Assembly: GCA_902495355.1 (NCBI GenBank)
Contig: CABUWV010000005.1
Span: 81,001-145,000 of the forward strand
DNA: 64,000 nt
Direction: 5' to 3'
DNA from: an uncultured Collinsella sp.
GTDB lineage: Bacteria; Actinomycetota; Coriobacteriia; Coriobacteriales; Coriobacteriaceae
Part shown: positions 1 through 8,653 of the stretch, piece after piece
How the letters are laid out: each line of letters starts with the position of its first letter
How positions within the stretch are numbered: the first letter of the stretch is position 1
Notes under the pieces: model-generated
Told to the model about the DNA's origin: nothing
What the model saw: the letters and a program-made list of their open reading frames with translations, nothing else
The model's database searches: none
Program-made: the position numbers and the translations under genes

Positions 1-621
1 GAATTCGAATTGGCTGAGAGCTATAAAGTTGGCCGCGTTACCGTGCGACGCGCTATTGAGGAGCTCGTCCAGCAGGGCTATCTAACGAAGCGGCAGGGGA
101 AAGGCACGTTTGTCAATGCCCCCAAGCTTAAGCGCAAGATTCGCCAGAAGGATGACGTTCAGAGTTTTTCGGACGCATGCCGCGTTAACGGAATGGAGGC
201 GGGGGCGTGTGTCATTTCGAGAAAGATACTGCCGGCGGATTCCACCGAAGCGCAGTTCTTTGGTGTTCCCGTTGGAACTGATTTGATTTGCGTTGAGCGT
301 GTGCGTACTGCCGATGGCGTCCCTGTCATGCTCGAGAACAACATATACGTTTACGAGGACAACGCCTATCTATCAACGGTACCTCTATCCAACCAATCCA
401 TTTTTGAGTTCGTGCGCAACCGGACGGGCCGCACGCCCGCGTTTACCGACCCGTGCACACTCGAGATCGCGTGCGCGTCGCCCGAGGTCGCTCGACTGTT
501 GGCAGTTCCCGTTGGCGAACCCTTGTTTTATATGGAAGCCTTCTTTTTCGATGAGCAGCGGCGGCCGTTTATCATCGGTCGTCAGCGAATCGTTGGGTCT
601 CGCTACGTTTTTGACATCTAG
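1..621 (+). CDS. GntR/UTRA transcriptional regulator, 5' truncated by window
   Basis: The reading frame is open from the first base, so the true start lies upstream; 206 residues are visible. The N-terminal part shows the end of a winged helix-turn-helix (VTVRRAIEELVQQG, then the wing KRQGKGTFV), and the rest matches a UTRA effector-binding domain, which in this family binds a sugar or sugar phosphate. It lies directly upstream of, and in the same direction as, a fructoselysine operon, so it is probably the FrlR-type local regulator; this role is inferred from position. A perfect 15-bp hairpin follows the stop codon. The ligand cannot be read from sequence. Confidence 0.85.
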   Translation, partial: EFELAESYKVGRVTVRRAIEELVQQGYLTKRQGKGTFVNAPKLKRKIRQKDDVQSFSDACRVNGMEAGACVISRKILPADSTEAQFFGVPVGTDLICVERVRTADGVPVMLENNIYVYEDNAYLSTVPLSNQSIFEFVRNRTGRTPAFTDPCTLEIACASPEVARLLAVPVGEPLFYMEAFFFDEQRRPFIIGRQRIVGSRYVFDI

Positions 622-632
622 GACATTGCGAA

Positions 633-670
633 TGGAAACGCCCGGTGGATCATCTCACCGGGCGTTTCCA
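633..670 (+). terminator. Hairpin terminator after the GntR gene
   Basis: A perfect 15-bp inverted repeat (633-647 with 656-670, 8-nt loop) begins 11 nt after the stop codon. There is no clear T-run, so termination may be partial and allow some read-through toward the frl genes. Confidence 0.6.
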
Positions 671-731
671 TACCGTTCACGGCGCAAACGCAACCGTTCA
701 ACCGCGTCGCGGCAATCAGTTTGAAATTATC

Positions 732-779
732 TTGATGAAGGAAAAAGCTGCTGGTAATCTATAGAACGTCATAGAACGT
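732..779 (+). promoter_or_regulatory. frl operon promoter with tandem operator-like repeat
   Basis: A sigma-70-like promoter is visible: TTGATG at 732-737, a 17-bp spacer, and TAATCT at 755-760. Over the expected transcription start lie two direct copies of ATAGAACGT (761-769 and 771-779), spaced one helical turn apart. Such a repeat at +1 is a plausible binding site for the upstream GntR protein. The promoter is read from consensus and the operator role is inferred. Confidence 0.5.
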
Positions 780-839
780 TTGCCTTGTGCAAGCGTTGAA
801 GCGAGATGTGATGCAGTCTCGAGTTCTTTGGAGGTATCT

Positions 840-2303
840 ATGTCAGATACGAAGGCGAAGAAGACAAACAGACGTTTTAAGTTCAAATTACCGCATGTCT
901 ATACGATCATGTTCTTGCTGATCGTTGTCTTTGCGGTCCTGACCTGGATCGTTCCCTCTGGTCAGTATCAGCGCAAGACGATTTCGACAGCGGCGGGCGA
1001 GCGTGAAGTCGCCGTTGCTGGAACCTATGAACAGGTCGATAAGAACTACACCGATTCCGAGACCGGCGAGACCATCAATCTGGGCCAGGATATCTTCGCG
1101 GTCCTGCAAGCGCCTACTAAGGGCATCCAGGAGGCTGCCGACGTCGTTGCGTTCGTCTTATTGATTGGCGGATCGTTCGCAGTCATCACCAAGACCAACG
1201 CTTTGAATGCCGGCATGAGCCGTGTGATTAAAAAGCTCAAGAACAAGGACATCCTCATCATTCCCATCACGATGACGTTGCTGTCCATTTGCGGCACTAC
1301 GTTTGGTATGTCTGAGGAAGCCCTGCCGTTCTATGCCATCTTCATTCCCATCATGATGGGTATCGGGTATGACTCGATGACGGCGTTTATCATCTGCTTC
1401 CTTGGTCCTAACCTGGGATATTGTGCTTCGACCATCGACCCGTTTAATGTTTTGATCGCCCAAGGCATCATTGGTATCGAGGGCAATCCTCAGCTGTGGC
1501 TGCGCGCCGTTTCTTGGGTCATCTTCACTGCCGTCGGTATCGCATGGGCCATGCGCTATGCCATGCGTGTCAAGAAAAACCCCGAGTCGTCCATTACGTA
1601 CGAGGACGACAAGCTCAAGCGTGTTGAGTTTTCCGTGACCGATGCCTCCATCGAGGAAGAGTTTACTACCCGTCAGAAGCTCGTGCTTATCGATTTTGCC
1701 TGCGGTATGGGCATTATCGTCTGGGGTCTTGTTACCCAGGGCTGGTACATGAATGAGATTTCCGCCGTGTTCCTTGGTATGGGCTTGCTTGCCGGTATCC
1801 TGGGCGGCCTTGACCAGCAGACGATCGCCGAGGAGTTCGTTAAAGGCATTGCCGACTTTGCGTACGCCGCCATCGTCATCGGCATCGCTCGCGGTATTCT
1901 GGTCATTGCAGAGGGTGGCATGATCATCGACACCATCCTCCAGGCGCTCGCTACTGCACTCGCCGGTGCGCCCGCCGCCGTCTACACCACGTTTATGTAT
2001 ATCGTCCTTGGCCTGCTCTCTTTGCTGGTTCCCTCGAGCTCTGGACTTGCGGCGCTCACCATGCCCGTCATGGGTCCGCTGACCGAGCTTATGGGCCTCA
2101 ATCCCGAAGCCGCTGTTACCGCGCTCCAGTTTGCTAATCAGACCATCAACACCATCAGTCCCGTGGCGGGCATGACGGTCGCCGGCCTTGCCGTGGCTAA
2201 GATTTCGTTTGGCCAATGGTGGAAGACCATTTGGAAGTTCTTCATCTTCATGGTCGTCTTTGGCCTGATCGTAACGGCAATCTCTGGCATGCTTCCGGTG
2301 TAG
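840..2303 (+). CDS. YfcC-family membrane transporter of the frl operon
   Basis: This 487-residue protein is almost entirely hydrophobic, with about 12 membrane segments, and matches the YfcC / C4-dicarboxylate anaerobic carrier-like family (for example the GGSFAVITKTNALNAG and LLSLLVPSSSGLAALTMPVM regions). The start at 840 is chosen because a GGAGG site lies just upstream and the encoded MSDTKAKK precedes the first membrane segment; a longer in-frame start at 780 lacks this. It is the first gene of the fructoselysine operon, where E. coli has the APC-type permease FrlA, so it probably imports fructoselysine or exports a product. The substrate is inferred from context only. Confidence 0.8.
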   Translation: MSDTKAKKTNRRFKFKLPHVYTIMFLLIVVFAVLTWIVPSGQYQRKTISTAAGEREVAVAGTYEQVDKNYTDSETGETINLGQDIFAVLQAPTKGIQEAADVVAFVLLIGGSFAVITKTNALNAGMSRVIKKLKNKDILIIPITMTLLSICGTTFGMSEEALPFYAIFIPIMMGIGYDSMTAFIICFLGPNLGYCASTIDPFNVLIAQGIIGIEGNPQLWLRAVSWVIFTAVGIAWAMRYAMRVKKNPESSITYEDDKLKRVEFSVTDASIEEEFTTRQKLVLIDFACGMGIIVWGLVTQGWYMNEISAVFLGMGLLAGILGGLDQQTIAEEFVKGIADFAYAAIVIGIARGILVIAEGGMIIDTILQALATALAGAPAAVYTTFMYIVLGLLSLLVPSSSGLAALTMPVMGPLTELMGLNPEAAVTALQFANQTINTISPVAGMTVAGLAVAKISFGQWWKTIWKFFIFMVVFGLIVTAISGMLPV

Positions 2304-2312
2304 GTGGTTGTG

Positions 2313-3896
2313 ATGTCTGATTGTTTGACGGTCCTGACGTCTAAGAGCGTCTTTACCGGTACGGGGGACCTGCCGTTTGAAGGTTTCGTAGCGGTCCGTG
2401 GCAATCGAATTGAGGCGGTTGGCACCAAGTGCGAGGTAGCTTCGTATTTGACCCAGGCGGACGAGGTAGTTGACCTGGGCGACCGCACCGTCATGCCCGG
2501 CCTGATCGATGTGCATACCTTCTATACGGGCTGGGCACTGCGGACGTTGGGGTCTGATCTGTCCGGCGTCGCTGATGCCAAAGAGGCCGTGTCGCTCTTG
2601 CGTGCATGGAAAGATGGTCATCCGGATTGCGCGGCGGCTTTTGGCCACAACCTGCCCGAAACGTTGGCATCGGATGCCGAGAACGCAAATACGGCAGCTG
2701 TGTTTGACGAGTTTTTTGGTGATATCCCTGTCGTCTGCTTTACACCGGGCGCGGAGACCTGCGTTCTCAATGCTGCCGCCAGTGCGCGATACGGTTTTAC
2801 ACCGCAGGCGTGCTATGCCGAGAAGATCTGGCGCATGATGAGCGATTTCCTCGCGTTGCCCGAGGTGCGCGCGGGGTATTCGGACTACATGAGCATGCTT
2901 AACGAGCGCGGCGTTACCGCCATCAAGGAGATGGCGTTTGATGACTACTACGGCTTTGCCGACGAAATGGCTCGCCGTGAGGAATCTGGCGAGCTGACGG
3001 TTCGCGTCTCTATGATGTCGCAGCCGGTGGGCGCCGGTGCAAATCTGGCATATGCTCGCGAGGCACGAGAGCGCTTCCGGGGACCGTTCGTTCGTTTTTC
3101 TGGCTTCAACCGTATGACCGATCGCGGCGTATGGGCGGGGCTTGCCGAGATGATTGACCCCTATGAGGATACGGCCGATGCGGGCGCTGCCGGCAAGACG
3201 GTCGTCGAGGAGCCAGAGTGGGATCTGATTGAAAGCGAGCTGCGTGCAATTGATGCTGACGGCTTCCGATATTCCTTGCATTGCCAGGGCGATGGCGCCG
3301 TTCGTCGCACCGTGGCGCTCTATGCCTCGCTGCCTCGAGACGAGCATGGACGGATGCTTCGCCGCCATGCGATTACCGATCTCGAGAACTCTGACCCGAC
3401 CGATCTTGTCGAGTTTGGCAAGTTAGGTGGAATTTGCGAGGTCTATCCGCAGATTCTGACGCTGGACCGGCGCGAGGATTGCCTGTCGATGATGCGTCGA
3501 CAAATTGGCGAGACGCGACTTTTGCACAGCTGGAATCGCCGCGGCATGGAAGATTCCGGATGCACAGTGTGCTGTGGAACGGATTTGCCGCTGTTGATTC
3601 CGAGCCTGGGCGAGTCAATCATCAGCGCGTGCGGCGGATTCTTCGCCGACGGACTGCCCGTGAATGAGGCCAACGTGCTGACGCTTGTCGAGCTTTTGCG
3701 CGCTTGGACTGCCGGGGGCGCGTACGATCTGATGCGCGAAGACGAGCTGGGTACGCTCGAGGCCGGCAAGCTTGCCGATATCTGCGTGCTCGATCGGGAT
3801 GTGTTCGACCTCGATTATCGCGACGCACGCGATCTTGCGGTTGATATGACGATGTCGGACGGACAAATCGTGTTCGATCGAAATAAGGAGGCATAA
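2313..3896 (+). CDS. Amidohydrolase-like (YtcJ type) with degenerate metal site
   Basis: The 527-residue protein has the layout of amidohydrolase family 3: an N-terminal composite sheet, the VMPGLIDVH strand, an LHCQGDGAV region, a GTDLP segment and the C-terminal LEAGKLADICVLD. The usual D-x-H-x-H metal motif reads D-V-H-T-F here, and the usual GH after the lid region is also changed, so at least one metal ligand is missing. Start 2313 is preceded by AGGTGG; a GTG at 2304 is possible. It sits between the transporter and the epimerase and ends 1 nt before the next start codon, so it is co-expressed. It may hydrolyse an amide or acyl derivative of the Amadori substrate, but activity is uncertain. 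Confidence 0.75.
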   Translation: MSDCLTVLTSKSVFTGTGDLPFEGFVAVRGNRIEAVGTKCEVASYLTQADEVVDLGDRTVMPGLIDVHTFYTGWALRTLGSDLSGVADAKEAVSLLRAWKDGHPDCAAAFGHNLPETLASDAENANTAAVFDEFFGDIPVVCFTPGAETCVLNAAASARYGFTPQACYAEKIWRMMSDFLALPEVRAGYSDYMSMLNERGVTAIKEMAFDDYYGFADEMARREESGELTVRVSMMSQPVGAGANLAYAREARERFRGPFVRFSGFNRMTDRGVWAGLAEMIDPYEDTADAGAAGKTVVEEPEWDLIESELRAIDADGFRYSLHCQGDGAVRRTVALYASLPRDEHGRMLRRHAITDLENSDPTDLVEFGKLGGICEVYPQILTLDRREDCLSMMRRQIGETRLLHSWNRRGMEDSGCTVCCGTDLPLLIPSLGESIISACGGFFADGLPVNEANVLTLVELLRAWTAGGAYDLMREDELGTLEAGKLADICVLDRDVFDLDYRDARDLAVDMTMSDGQIVFDRNKEA

Positions 3897-3897
3897 G

Positions 3898-4749
3898 ATG
3901 TCTGAATCCAAACCGACGCTGCGCCGCGAGCAGATTGCGGGCATGAATATCCACTACATCATGTGGTCGCTCGATTACTTCCTTGATGTGCAGCAGCGTT
4001 TGGGCTTTGAGTCCATTGAGCTGTGGTGTGCAGAGCCGCATGTGACGCTCGACCATACGGGCTACTTTGAGGCTGAGGTCCTGGCGAAAAAGGCTGCAGA
4101 CCGTGGGCTTAGGTATCGTACTCTGTGCCCCGAGAATGTTGTCTATCCTTGGCAGTACTGCGCACGCAAGCCGCTGCATGAACAGCGCAGCCTGGCGTAC
4201 TTTAAACACGGCATTGAGCTTGCCGAGGTACTTGGGTGCGACCGTATGTCCATCAACTCGGGCTGGGGCGACTGGGACGAGGACCGCGAGGAAGCCTGGA
4301 AGCGCAGCCGCGAGCACTTGTCCATTCTGGCGGAGTATGCCGGCGAGCACGGTCTGGTGCTTACGATGGAAAGCCTGCGTCCCGAGGAGAGCAACCTTGT
4401 GACGACGGTTTCCGATGCGAAACGCATGATTGACGAGGTCGCGAGCCCGTACTTACAGCCCATGGTTGATACAACCGCGATGGGCGTTGCAGGCGAGACG
4501 CTCGAGGACTGGTTTGCCGCCTTTGGTGATGGGGCAATTCACGAGATGCACTTTATCGACGGTGACCCGTATGGCCATCTGGTGTGGGGCGATGGCAAGC
4601 ACGATATGGACGCCTTCGTTGCCACACTCAACGCCCATGGTTTCGACGGCATGCTGGGCCAGGAAATTACGGACGGTCGTTACTACGATGACCCGGCGGC
4701 GGCTGATGCCAAGAACATGGCCGCATTCGAGAAATATCTGATTGACTAA
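3898..4749 (+). CDS. frlC: FrlC-like sugar epimerase (xylose-isomerase-like TIM barrel)
   Basis: The 283-residue protein resembles E. coli FrlC, which interconverts fructoselysine and psicoselysine. It shows the family's barrel strands and likely metal ligands in MESLRPEESN, PMVDTTAMG, MHFIDGDPYGH and LGQEITDGRYY. AAGGAGG at 3885-3891 sits 6 nt before the ATG. The gene follows the amidohydrolase with one base between stop and start and precedes frlB by about 60 nt; a small imperfect hairpin (GGCC...GGCC) lies in that gap. The match to FrlC is judged by eye; a related sugar isomerase is the alternative. Confidence 0.75.
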   Translation: MSESKPTLRREQIAGMNIHYIMWSLDYFLDVQQRLGFESIELWCAEPHVTLDHTGYFEAEVLAKKAADRGLRYRTLCPENVVYPWQYCARKPLHEQRSLAYFKHGIELAEVLGCDRMSINSGWGDWDEDREEAWKRSREHLSILAEYAGEHGLVLTMESLRPEESNLVTTVSDAKRMIDEVASPYLQPMVDTTAMGVAGETLEDWFAAFGDGAIHEMHFIDGDPYGHLVWGDGKHDMDAFVATLNAHGFDGMLGQEITDGRYYDDPAAADAKNMAAFEKYLID

Positions 4750-4811
4750 AACAACTATCGGCCACGCAACCAACGTCATTGATTGCGGCCCAAACAAGAA
4801 AGGAACTGGAT

Positions 4812-5780
4812 ATGAACGCACACGATCTGATCAAAGAGGCAATTGCCGAGAAGGGCAAGTTCGACAGCGTCTACTGGATTGCTTGCGGTGGCTCCATGAT
4901 CGATTTGATCCCGGCTCATGAGCTTCTGCAGCGCGAGGCAACCACCTTCACTTCGTATATCTATACGGCTCGCGAGTTCGATATCATGCGTCCGCGTCGT
5001 CTGGGCGAGAAGTCCCTGGTCATTGCCTGCAGCCACAGCGGCAACACCCCCGAGGTCGTCGAGGGCTGCGAGATTGCCCTTGCCGCCGGCGCTACGGTGA
5101 TCGCCCAGACCGACAACGCTGGATCCAAGATCGACTCCGGCAAGTGGACCACGTGGGTCTACCCGTGGGGCGAGGGTGTGCCGCAGGCCGAGGTCCCCGC
5201 TGGCATTTCGCTGTCGCTTGCGGCCGAGCTGCTCGATCAGCAGGAGGGCTACGCCGATCTTGCCGATATGTATGCCGGTATCGCCGAGATGGATAAGATT
5301 CTTCCCCCGGCACGTGAGAAGGTAAATGCCGAGCTGGGCGATCGCTTTGCCAAGCTTTGCCAGGAGCACGAGTTCTTCTATATTCTGGGCAGCGGTCCCA
5401 ACTTTAGCCAGACCTACGGTTTCGCTATCTGCTCTCTTATGGAGATGCAGTGGCAGCACTGCAGCTACATCCACTCTGCCGAGTACTTCCATGGCCCCTT
5501 CGAGGCTACTCAGGATGGCGTTTTTTACTTCCTGCAGATGGGCTCCAGCGAGTGCCGTGCTATGGACGAGCGCGCCCTGGCGTTCCTTAAGACGCATACC
5601 GATACGCTGATGGTGCTCGATGCCAAGGAGTACGGTATGGAAGCCGTGCCGGCGAGCGTCCGTGCCTATCTGGACCCGGTGCTGTTCTACGCCATGAACT
5701 GCGAGCTGCGTGCCGCACGCGGCAAGGTGTTTGACCATGATCCCGATTTCCGTCGCTACATGGGCGTCGTCGAGTACTAG
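4812..5780 (+). CDS. frlB: Fructoselysine 6-phosphate deglycase (SIS domain)
   Basis: The 322-residue protein consists of two SIS sugar-isomerase domains: the first has WIACGGSMIDL and SHSGNTPEVVEG, the second FYILGSGPNFSQTYGFAIC. This is the pattern of FrlB, which splits fructoselysine 6-phosphate into glucose 6-phosphate and lysine in the cytoplasm. The start at 4812 follows AAAGGAA; an in-frame start 11 codons earlier lacks a ribosome site. The gene is followed within 15 nt by the matching kinase, which supports the assignment. A glucoselysine-type (GfrF-like) deglycase is the main alternative. Confidence 0.85.
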   Translation: MNAHDLIKEAIAEKGKFDSVYWIACGGSMIDLIPAHELLQREATTFTSYIYTAREFDIMRPRRLGEKSLVIACSHSGNTPEVVEGCEIALAAGATVIAQTDNAGSKIDSGKWTTWVYPWGEGVPQAEVPAGISLSLAAELLDQQEGYADLADMYAGIAEMDKILPPAREKVNAELGDRFAKLCQEHEFFYILGSGPNFSQTYGFAICSLMEMQWQHCSYIHSAEYFHGPFEATQDGVFYFLQMGSSECRAMDERALAFLKTHTDTLMVLDAKEYGMEAVPASVRAYLDPVLFYAMNCELRAARGKVFDHDPDFRRYMGVVEY

Positions 5781-5794
5781 AAGGGACAAAGGCC

Positions 5795-6658
5795 ATGGCA
5801 TTTAACGTTAACGCGCTCGGATTTGGCGACAACGTCGTCGATCGCTACGAGCATATCCACACCATGTATCCCGGCGGCAATGCGGTGAACTTCGCCGTTT
5901 ATGCCAAGAAATGCGGTGCCGCACGCTCTGCATACATGGGCATTTTTGGCAATGACGCCGCTGCCGAGCATGTCATTGCAAGCCTCGAGGATGAGGGTAT
6001 CGAGCTTGACAAGTGCGAGCAGATGATTGGCGAGAACGGAGCGGCTCGCGTGACCGTTGTTGACGGTGACCGTGTCTTCCTCGGCTCCAACGAGGGCGGT
6101 ATCCGTGGCGATGCGCGCTATGTCCTCGATCGCTTTGACCTTTCGTACATGAAGCAGTTCGATGTGGTTCATTCGGGCAACTATTGCTTTACCGAGCGCG
6201 AGCTGCCCAAGTTGAAGGCTGCGGGCGTCACGGTCTCTTTTGACTTTTCGGACGACTCTACCGACGAGTACTACGAGCAGATTGCGCCCTACGTCGATTT
6301 CGCCTTCTTTAGTGCGGCGGATGCCGCGAGTGAGGACGAGATCCGCGAGCGTCTGGCATGGGTGAAGGGCTTGGGTCCGCGTTTTGTGTCGGCTACGGCG
6401 GGCGCCGAGGGCTGCATTGCTTACGACGGCGATCGTTATTACCGCCAGCTGGCTAAACCGGTAACGGACATGAAGGACACCATGGGGGCGGGCGACTCGT
6501 TCCTCACCTCGTTTTTGATGTGCTATCTCGATTCCGCCAAGCGTGGTGAAGATGGCGCCGAGGCCATCGAGCGCGCGCTCGACTTTGCTGCCGGGTTTGC
6601 CTCGACCGTGTGCGGCATGGAAGGTTCTTGGGGCCACGGAGCACCAATCGTCGAATAG
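5795..6658 (+). CDS. frlD: Fructoselysine 6-kinase (PfkB family)
   Basis: The 287-residue PfkB-family kinase shows the N-terminal substrate motif (GDNVVDRY, PGGNAVNFAVYAKKCG) and the C-terminal catalytic signature DTMGAGDSF. In the frl pathway FrlD phosphorylates fructoselysine at O-6 using ATP, making the substrate for FrlB encoded just upstream. The short PfkB length and pairing with FrlB favour FrlD over fructokinase or ribokinase. It is the last gene of the operon; a terminator hairpin lies about 100 nt downstream inside an inverted-repeat element. Confidence 0.85.
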   Translation: MAFNVNALGFGDNVVDRYEHIHTMYPGGNAVNFAVYAKKCGAARSAYMGIFGNDAAAEHVIASLEDEGIELDKCEQMIGENGAARVTVVDGDRVFLGSNEGGIRGDARYVLDRFDLSYMKQFDVVHSGNYCFTERELPKLKAAGVTVSFDFSDDSTDEYYEQIAPYVDFAFFSAADAASEDEIRERLAWVKGLGPRFVSATAGAEGCIAYDGDRYYRQLAKPVTDMKDTMGAGDSFLTSFLMCYLDSAKRGEDGAEAIERALDFAAGFASTVCGMEGSWGHGAPIVE

Positions 6659-6699
6659 CCGAGCGGTCCCGGGGAGGTGCAGGCGCCTTCTCGGGACCC

Positions 6700-6932
6700 G
6701 GTGTGCAAAAAATGCCAAATATGAGTACTGTGACTAATTTAGTCGCAGCAAAATCAACCCCTTCAGACGTGATTTGAGCGTCTGGAGGGGTTTAAGATTT
6801 GCGAAAACGCAGGATGAATGACTGTAAAAGCTTTAATTAGCGGACAATCGAGGATTATTCTGGCGGTTGGAAAGTTAAAAGAAATGTATCCATTCCGGTA
6901 GCAGTACTCATATTTGGCATTTTTTGCACACC
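6700..6932. repeat. 233-bp element bounded by 31-bp perfect inverted repeats
   Basis: Bases 6700-6730 and 6902-6932 are perfect inverted copies of 31 bp. Between them lie a GACTA/TAGTC palindrome (6732-6744), a terminator-like hairpin (6756-6793) and an AT-rich stretch. The element fills the space between the ends of two convergent genes and stops 5 bp before the tatD-like stop codon. No target duplication is evident. It could be a MITE-like insertion or a bidirectional 3'-end structure. Confidence 0.75.
6756..6793 (+). terminator. frl operon terminator
   Basis: Arms 6756-6769 and 6779-6793 pair over 14 bp with one wobble and end in TTT. It is the first strong hairpin after frlD and lies inside the inverted-repeat element. 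Confidence 0.7.
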
Positions 6933-6937
6933 AGGGG

Positions 6938-7720
6938 TTAGCGAAGGTCAAAAACAGAGCGCGCATTTGTTAAAACTATCGACTCGATGCGCTTTGCGTC
7001 GCAGTTTTTGAGCGAGGTGATGCGTTCTGAGGTCCTTGTGAGCGACCTGATGAGCGACTGCGCGCTTGTTTCTGTGTTTGGCTCGGCCGGCGCATCGGTC
7101 TCGAGCAGTAGGCGGTCGAGTGGAATCTGTCGTGCGTATTCGCGACCGCGCTTGGTCGCGAGCATGCGTTCGTTGACGGAAAAATAGCAGCCCGCATTAC
7201 GCGCGCGGGTGAGTTCGTCCGAAGTGCCGCTAAACCAGTGGAAGATGATAGCGGGGGAGTCGGGGTTTGGGATGAGTAGTCCATGCGATTCGAGGACGTC
7301 CAGTACGGCTCCTGCCGAACGAACGGCGTGAATTGATATCACGCGCCCGGTAAGAGGATGCTGCACGAGCGCATCGCAGAGCCGGTTAAGTGCCTGTATT
7401 TGTAGCGGCTCACTTCCAGCAAAGCGCGCGGAAAAGTCGAGTCCGACTTCGCCGATGTAGCGTTCTAGCGCAGCAACTTCGCAAAGCAGATTGACTTCGG
7501 CAAAACCGCAGTGGCCATCGGCGAGCCACCAGGGGTGAAGCCCAACGCCGGCGATGATGCCCGGGTGGCGACGAGCGCGCTCGTTTGCGGCCGAAAAGTC
7601 GCGTGGATCGACGCCGCAATCAAATAGACCCAAGCCCAGCGCCGTTGCCTCATCGGCAACGGCGTCCGGGTGAGCCATTAAATCAAGATGGCAGTGTGCA
7701 TCAAATAACCGGGGCTCCAT
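6938..7720 (-). CDS. TatD-family metal-dependent hydrolase
   Basis: The 260-residue protein has the TatD signature: DAHCHLD at the N terminus, GVGLHPWW, YIGEVGLDFS, ISIHAV and LLLETDAPAE near the C terminus. These are the metal-binding residues of this TIM-barrel DNase/amidohydrolase family. The start is an ATG at 7720. It lies 14 nt downstream of the tcdA-like gene on the same strand and is probably co-transcribed with it. Substrate is not predictable; TatD proteins have been linked to DNA 3'-end processing. Confidence 0.85.
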   Translation of the reverse strand: MEPRLFDAHCHLDLMAHPDAVADEATALGLGLFDCGVDPRDFSAANERARRHPGIIAGVGLHPWWLADGHCGFAEVNLLCEVAALERYIGEVGLDFSARFAGSEPLQIQALNRLCDALVQHPLTGRVISIHAVRSAGAVLDVLESHGLLIPNPDSPAIIFHWFSGTSDELTRARNAGCYFSVNERMLATKRGREYARQIPLDRLLLETDAPAEPNTETSAQSLIRSLTRTSERITSLKNCDAKRIESIVLTNARSVFDLR

Positions 7721-7734
7721 CTCGGCGCGCTCCG

Positions 7735-8532
7735 CTAGTCCAAGCGCTGGCCATCGGCGCGCACGCGCTCGGTGCCGCGGCCACTGATCTGGCGGATAAC
7801 CTCGCCGGCAATCATCTGGCCCATGATGGGCGGCATAAAGCTGGCGGTTCCGAGCTCGGTGCGCTCGTGGATATTGTAAGGGTCGCGGGGCTGTGTCTTA
7901 ACCGATTCCTCGCAGCTAAACAGTACATGCAGACTCTTGATTCCGCGCTTCTTGCATTCTTTGCGCATGATGCGGCTCATGGGGTCACGTACCGTATCGA
8001 AAATGTCGGCAAAGCGGAGGCACTCGGGATGGAGCTTGTTGGCCCCGCCCATGGAGCTAACCAAACGAATGTCGTGGTCCTGAGCATATTTGGCAATGGT
8101 GAGCTTGGCCGAGATGGTGTCGATGGCGTCGACGACGTAGTCGAGCTTGCCGTCCGTCTGCTCCAAAACGCGCGCGAAAAATTCGTCGATATTGTCGCTC
8201 AACAGGTATTCGGTGCGCTTGATGACGGTAGCGGCTGGATTGATGTCGTGGATCATGGCTTCCATAACATCGACCTTGCGCTTGCCGATGGTGCTTTGAA
8301 AGGCGATGGCCTGGCGATTGATATTGCTGGGCGCGATGATGTCCTTATCCAGAATGACGAAATGACCAATGCCGCCGCGGGCAAGTGCCTCGCAGCAATT
8401 GGAGCCCACACCTCCGCAGCCGAGCACCAGCACCGTGGCGGCGGCGAGTTTGTCGAGTGCCTCGCGGCCCATGATGATCTCGAGCTTGGTGTCGCGTGTC
8501 TCGTTGGGGGTTGCGGCTGTGGTTTCGGTCAT
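7735..8532 (-). CDS. tcdA: tRNA threonylcarbamoyladenosine dehydratase (TcdA/CsdL)
   Basis: The 265-residue protein is an E1-like ThiF/MoeB-fold enzyme with the nucleotide motif VLVLGCGGVGSNCCEALARG and the R-Q-A and D-A-I-D motifs (NINRQAIAF, YVVDAIDTI). TcdA forms cyclic t6A at position 37 of tRNAs using ATP. The start at 8532 is preferred because GGAGG lies 6 nt upstream; a second ATG at 8538 directly abuts the GGAGG. The C-terminal region with RTELGTASFMPPIMGQM matches TcdA rather than ThiF or MoeB. Confidence 0.85.
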   Translation of the reverse strand: MTETTAATPNETRDTKLEIIMGREALDKLAAATVLVLGCGGVGSNCCEALARGGIGHFVILDKDIIAPSNINRQAIAFQSTIGKRKVDVMEAMIHDINPAATVIKRTEYLLSDNIDEFFARVLEQTDGKLDYVVDAIDTISAKLTIAKYAQDHDIRLVSSMGGANKLHPECLRFADIFDTVRDPMSRIMRKECKKRGIKSLHVLFSCEESVKTQPRDPYNIHERTELGTASFMPPIMGQMIAGEVIRQISGRGTERVRADGQRLD

Positions 8533-8618
8533 AGACATCCTCCGATGGGGAAGCGAATCGTGTTTTAGCTATCGCCATTATAGGTGTTATCGCGATTCCA
8601 TTTGAGCCCTTGGGCTTG

Positions 8619-8647
8619 TTGAAATGGGATCGGGGTTCGCATAAGAT
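8619..8647 (+). promoter_or_regulatory. Sigma-70 promoter of the candidate small RNA
   Basis: TTGAAA at 8619-8624 and TAAGAT at 8642-8647 are separated by exactly 17 bp, a near-consensus promoter pointing right. It lies between two divergent genes and no ORF starts before the terminator ending at about 8749. Confidence 0.65.
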
Positions 8648-8653
8648 TGAAGC

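Noticed and set aside
1158..3368. Long minus-strand open frame of 736 codons opposite the transporter and amidohydrolase genes
   Set aside because: It is antisense to two well-supported genes, has no family match and is typical of high-GC codon bias.
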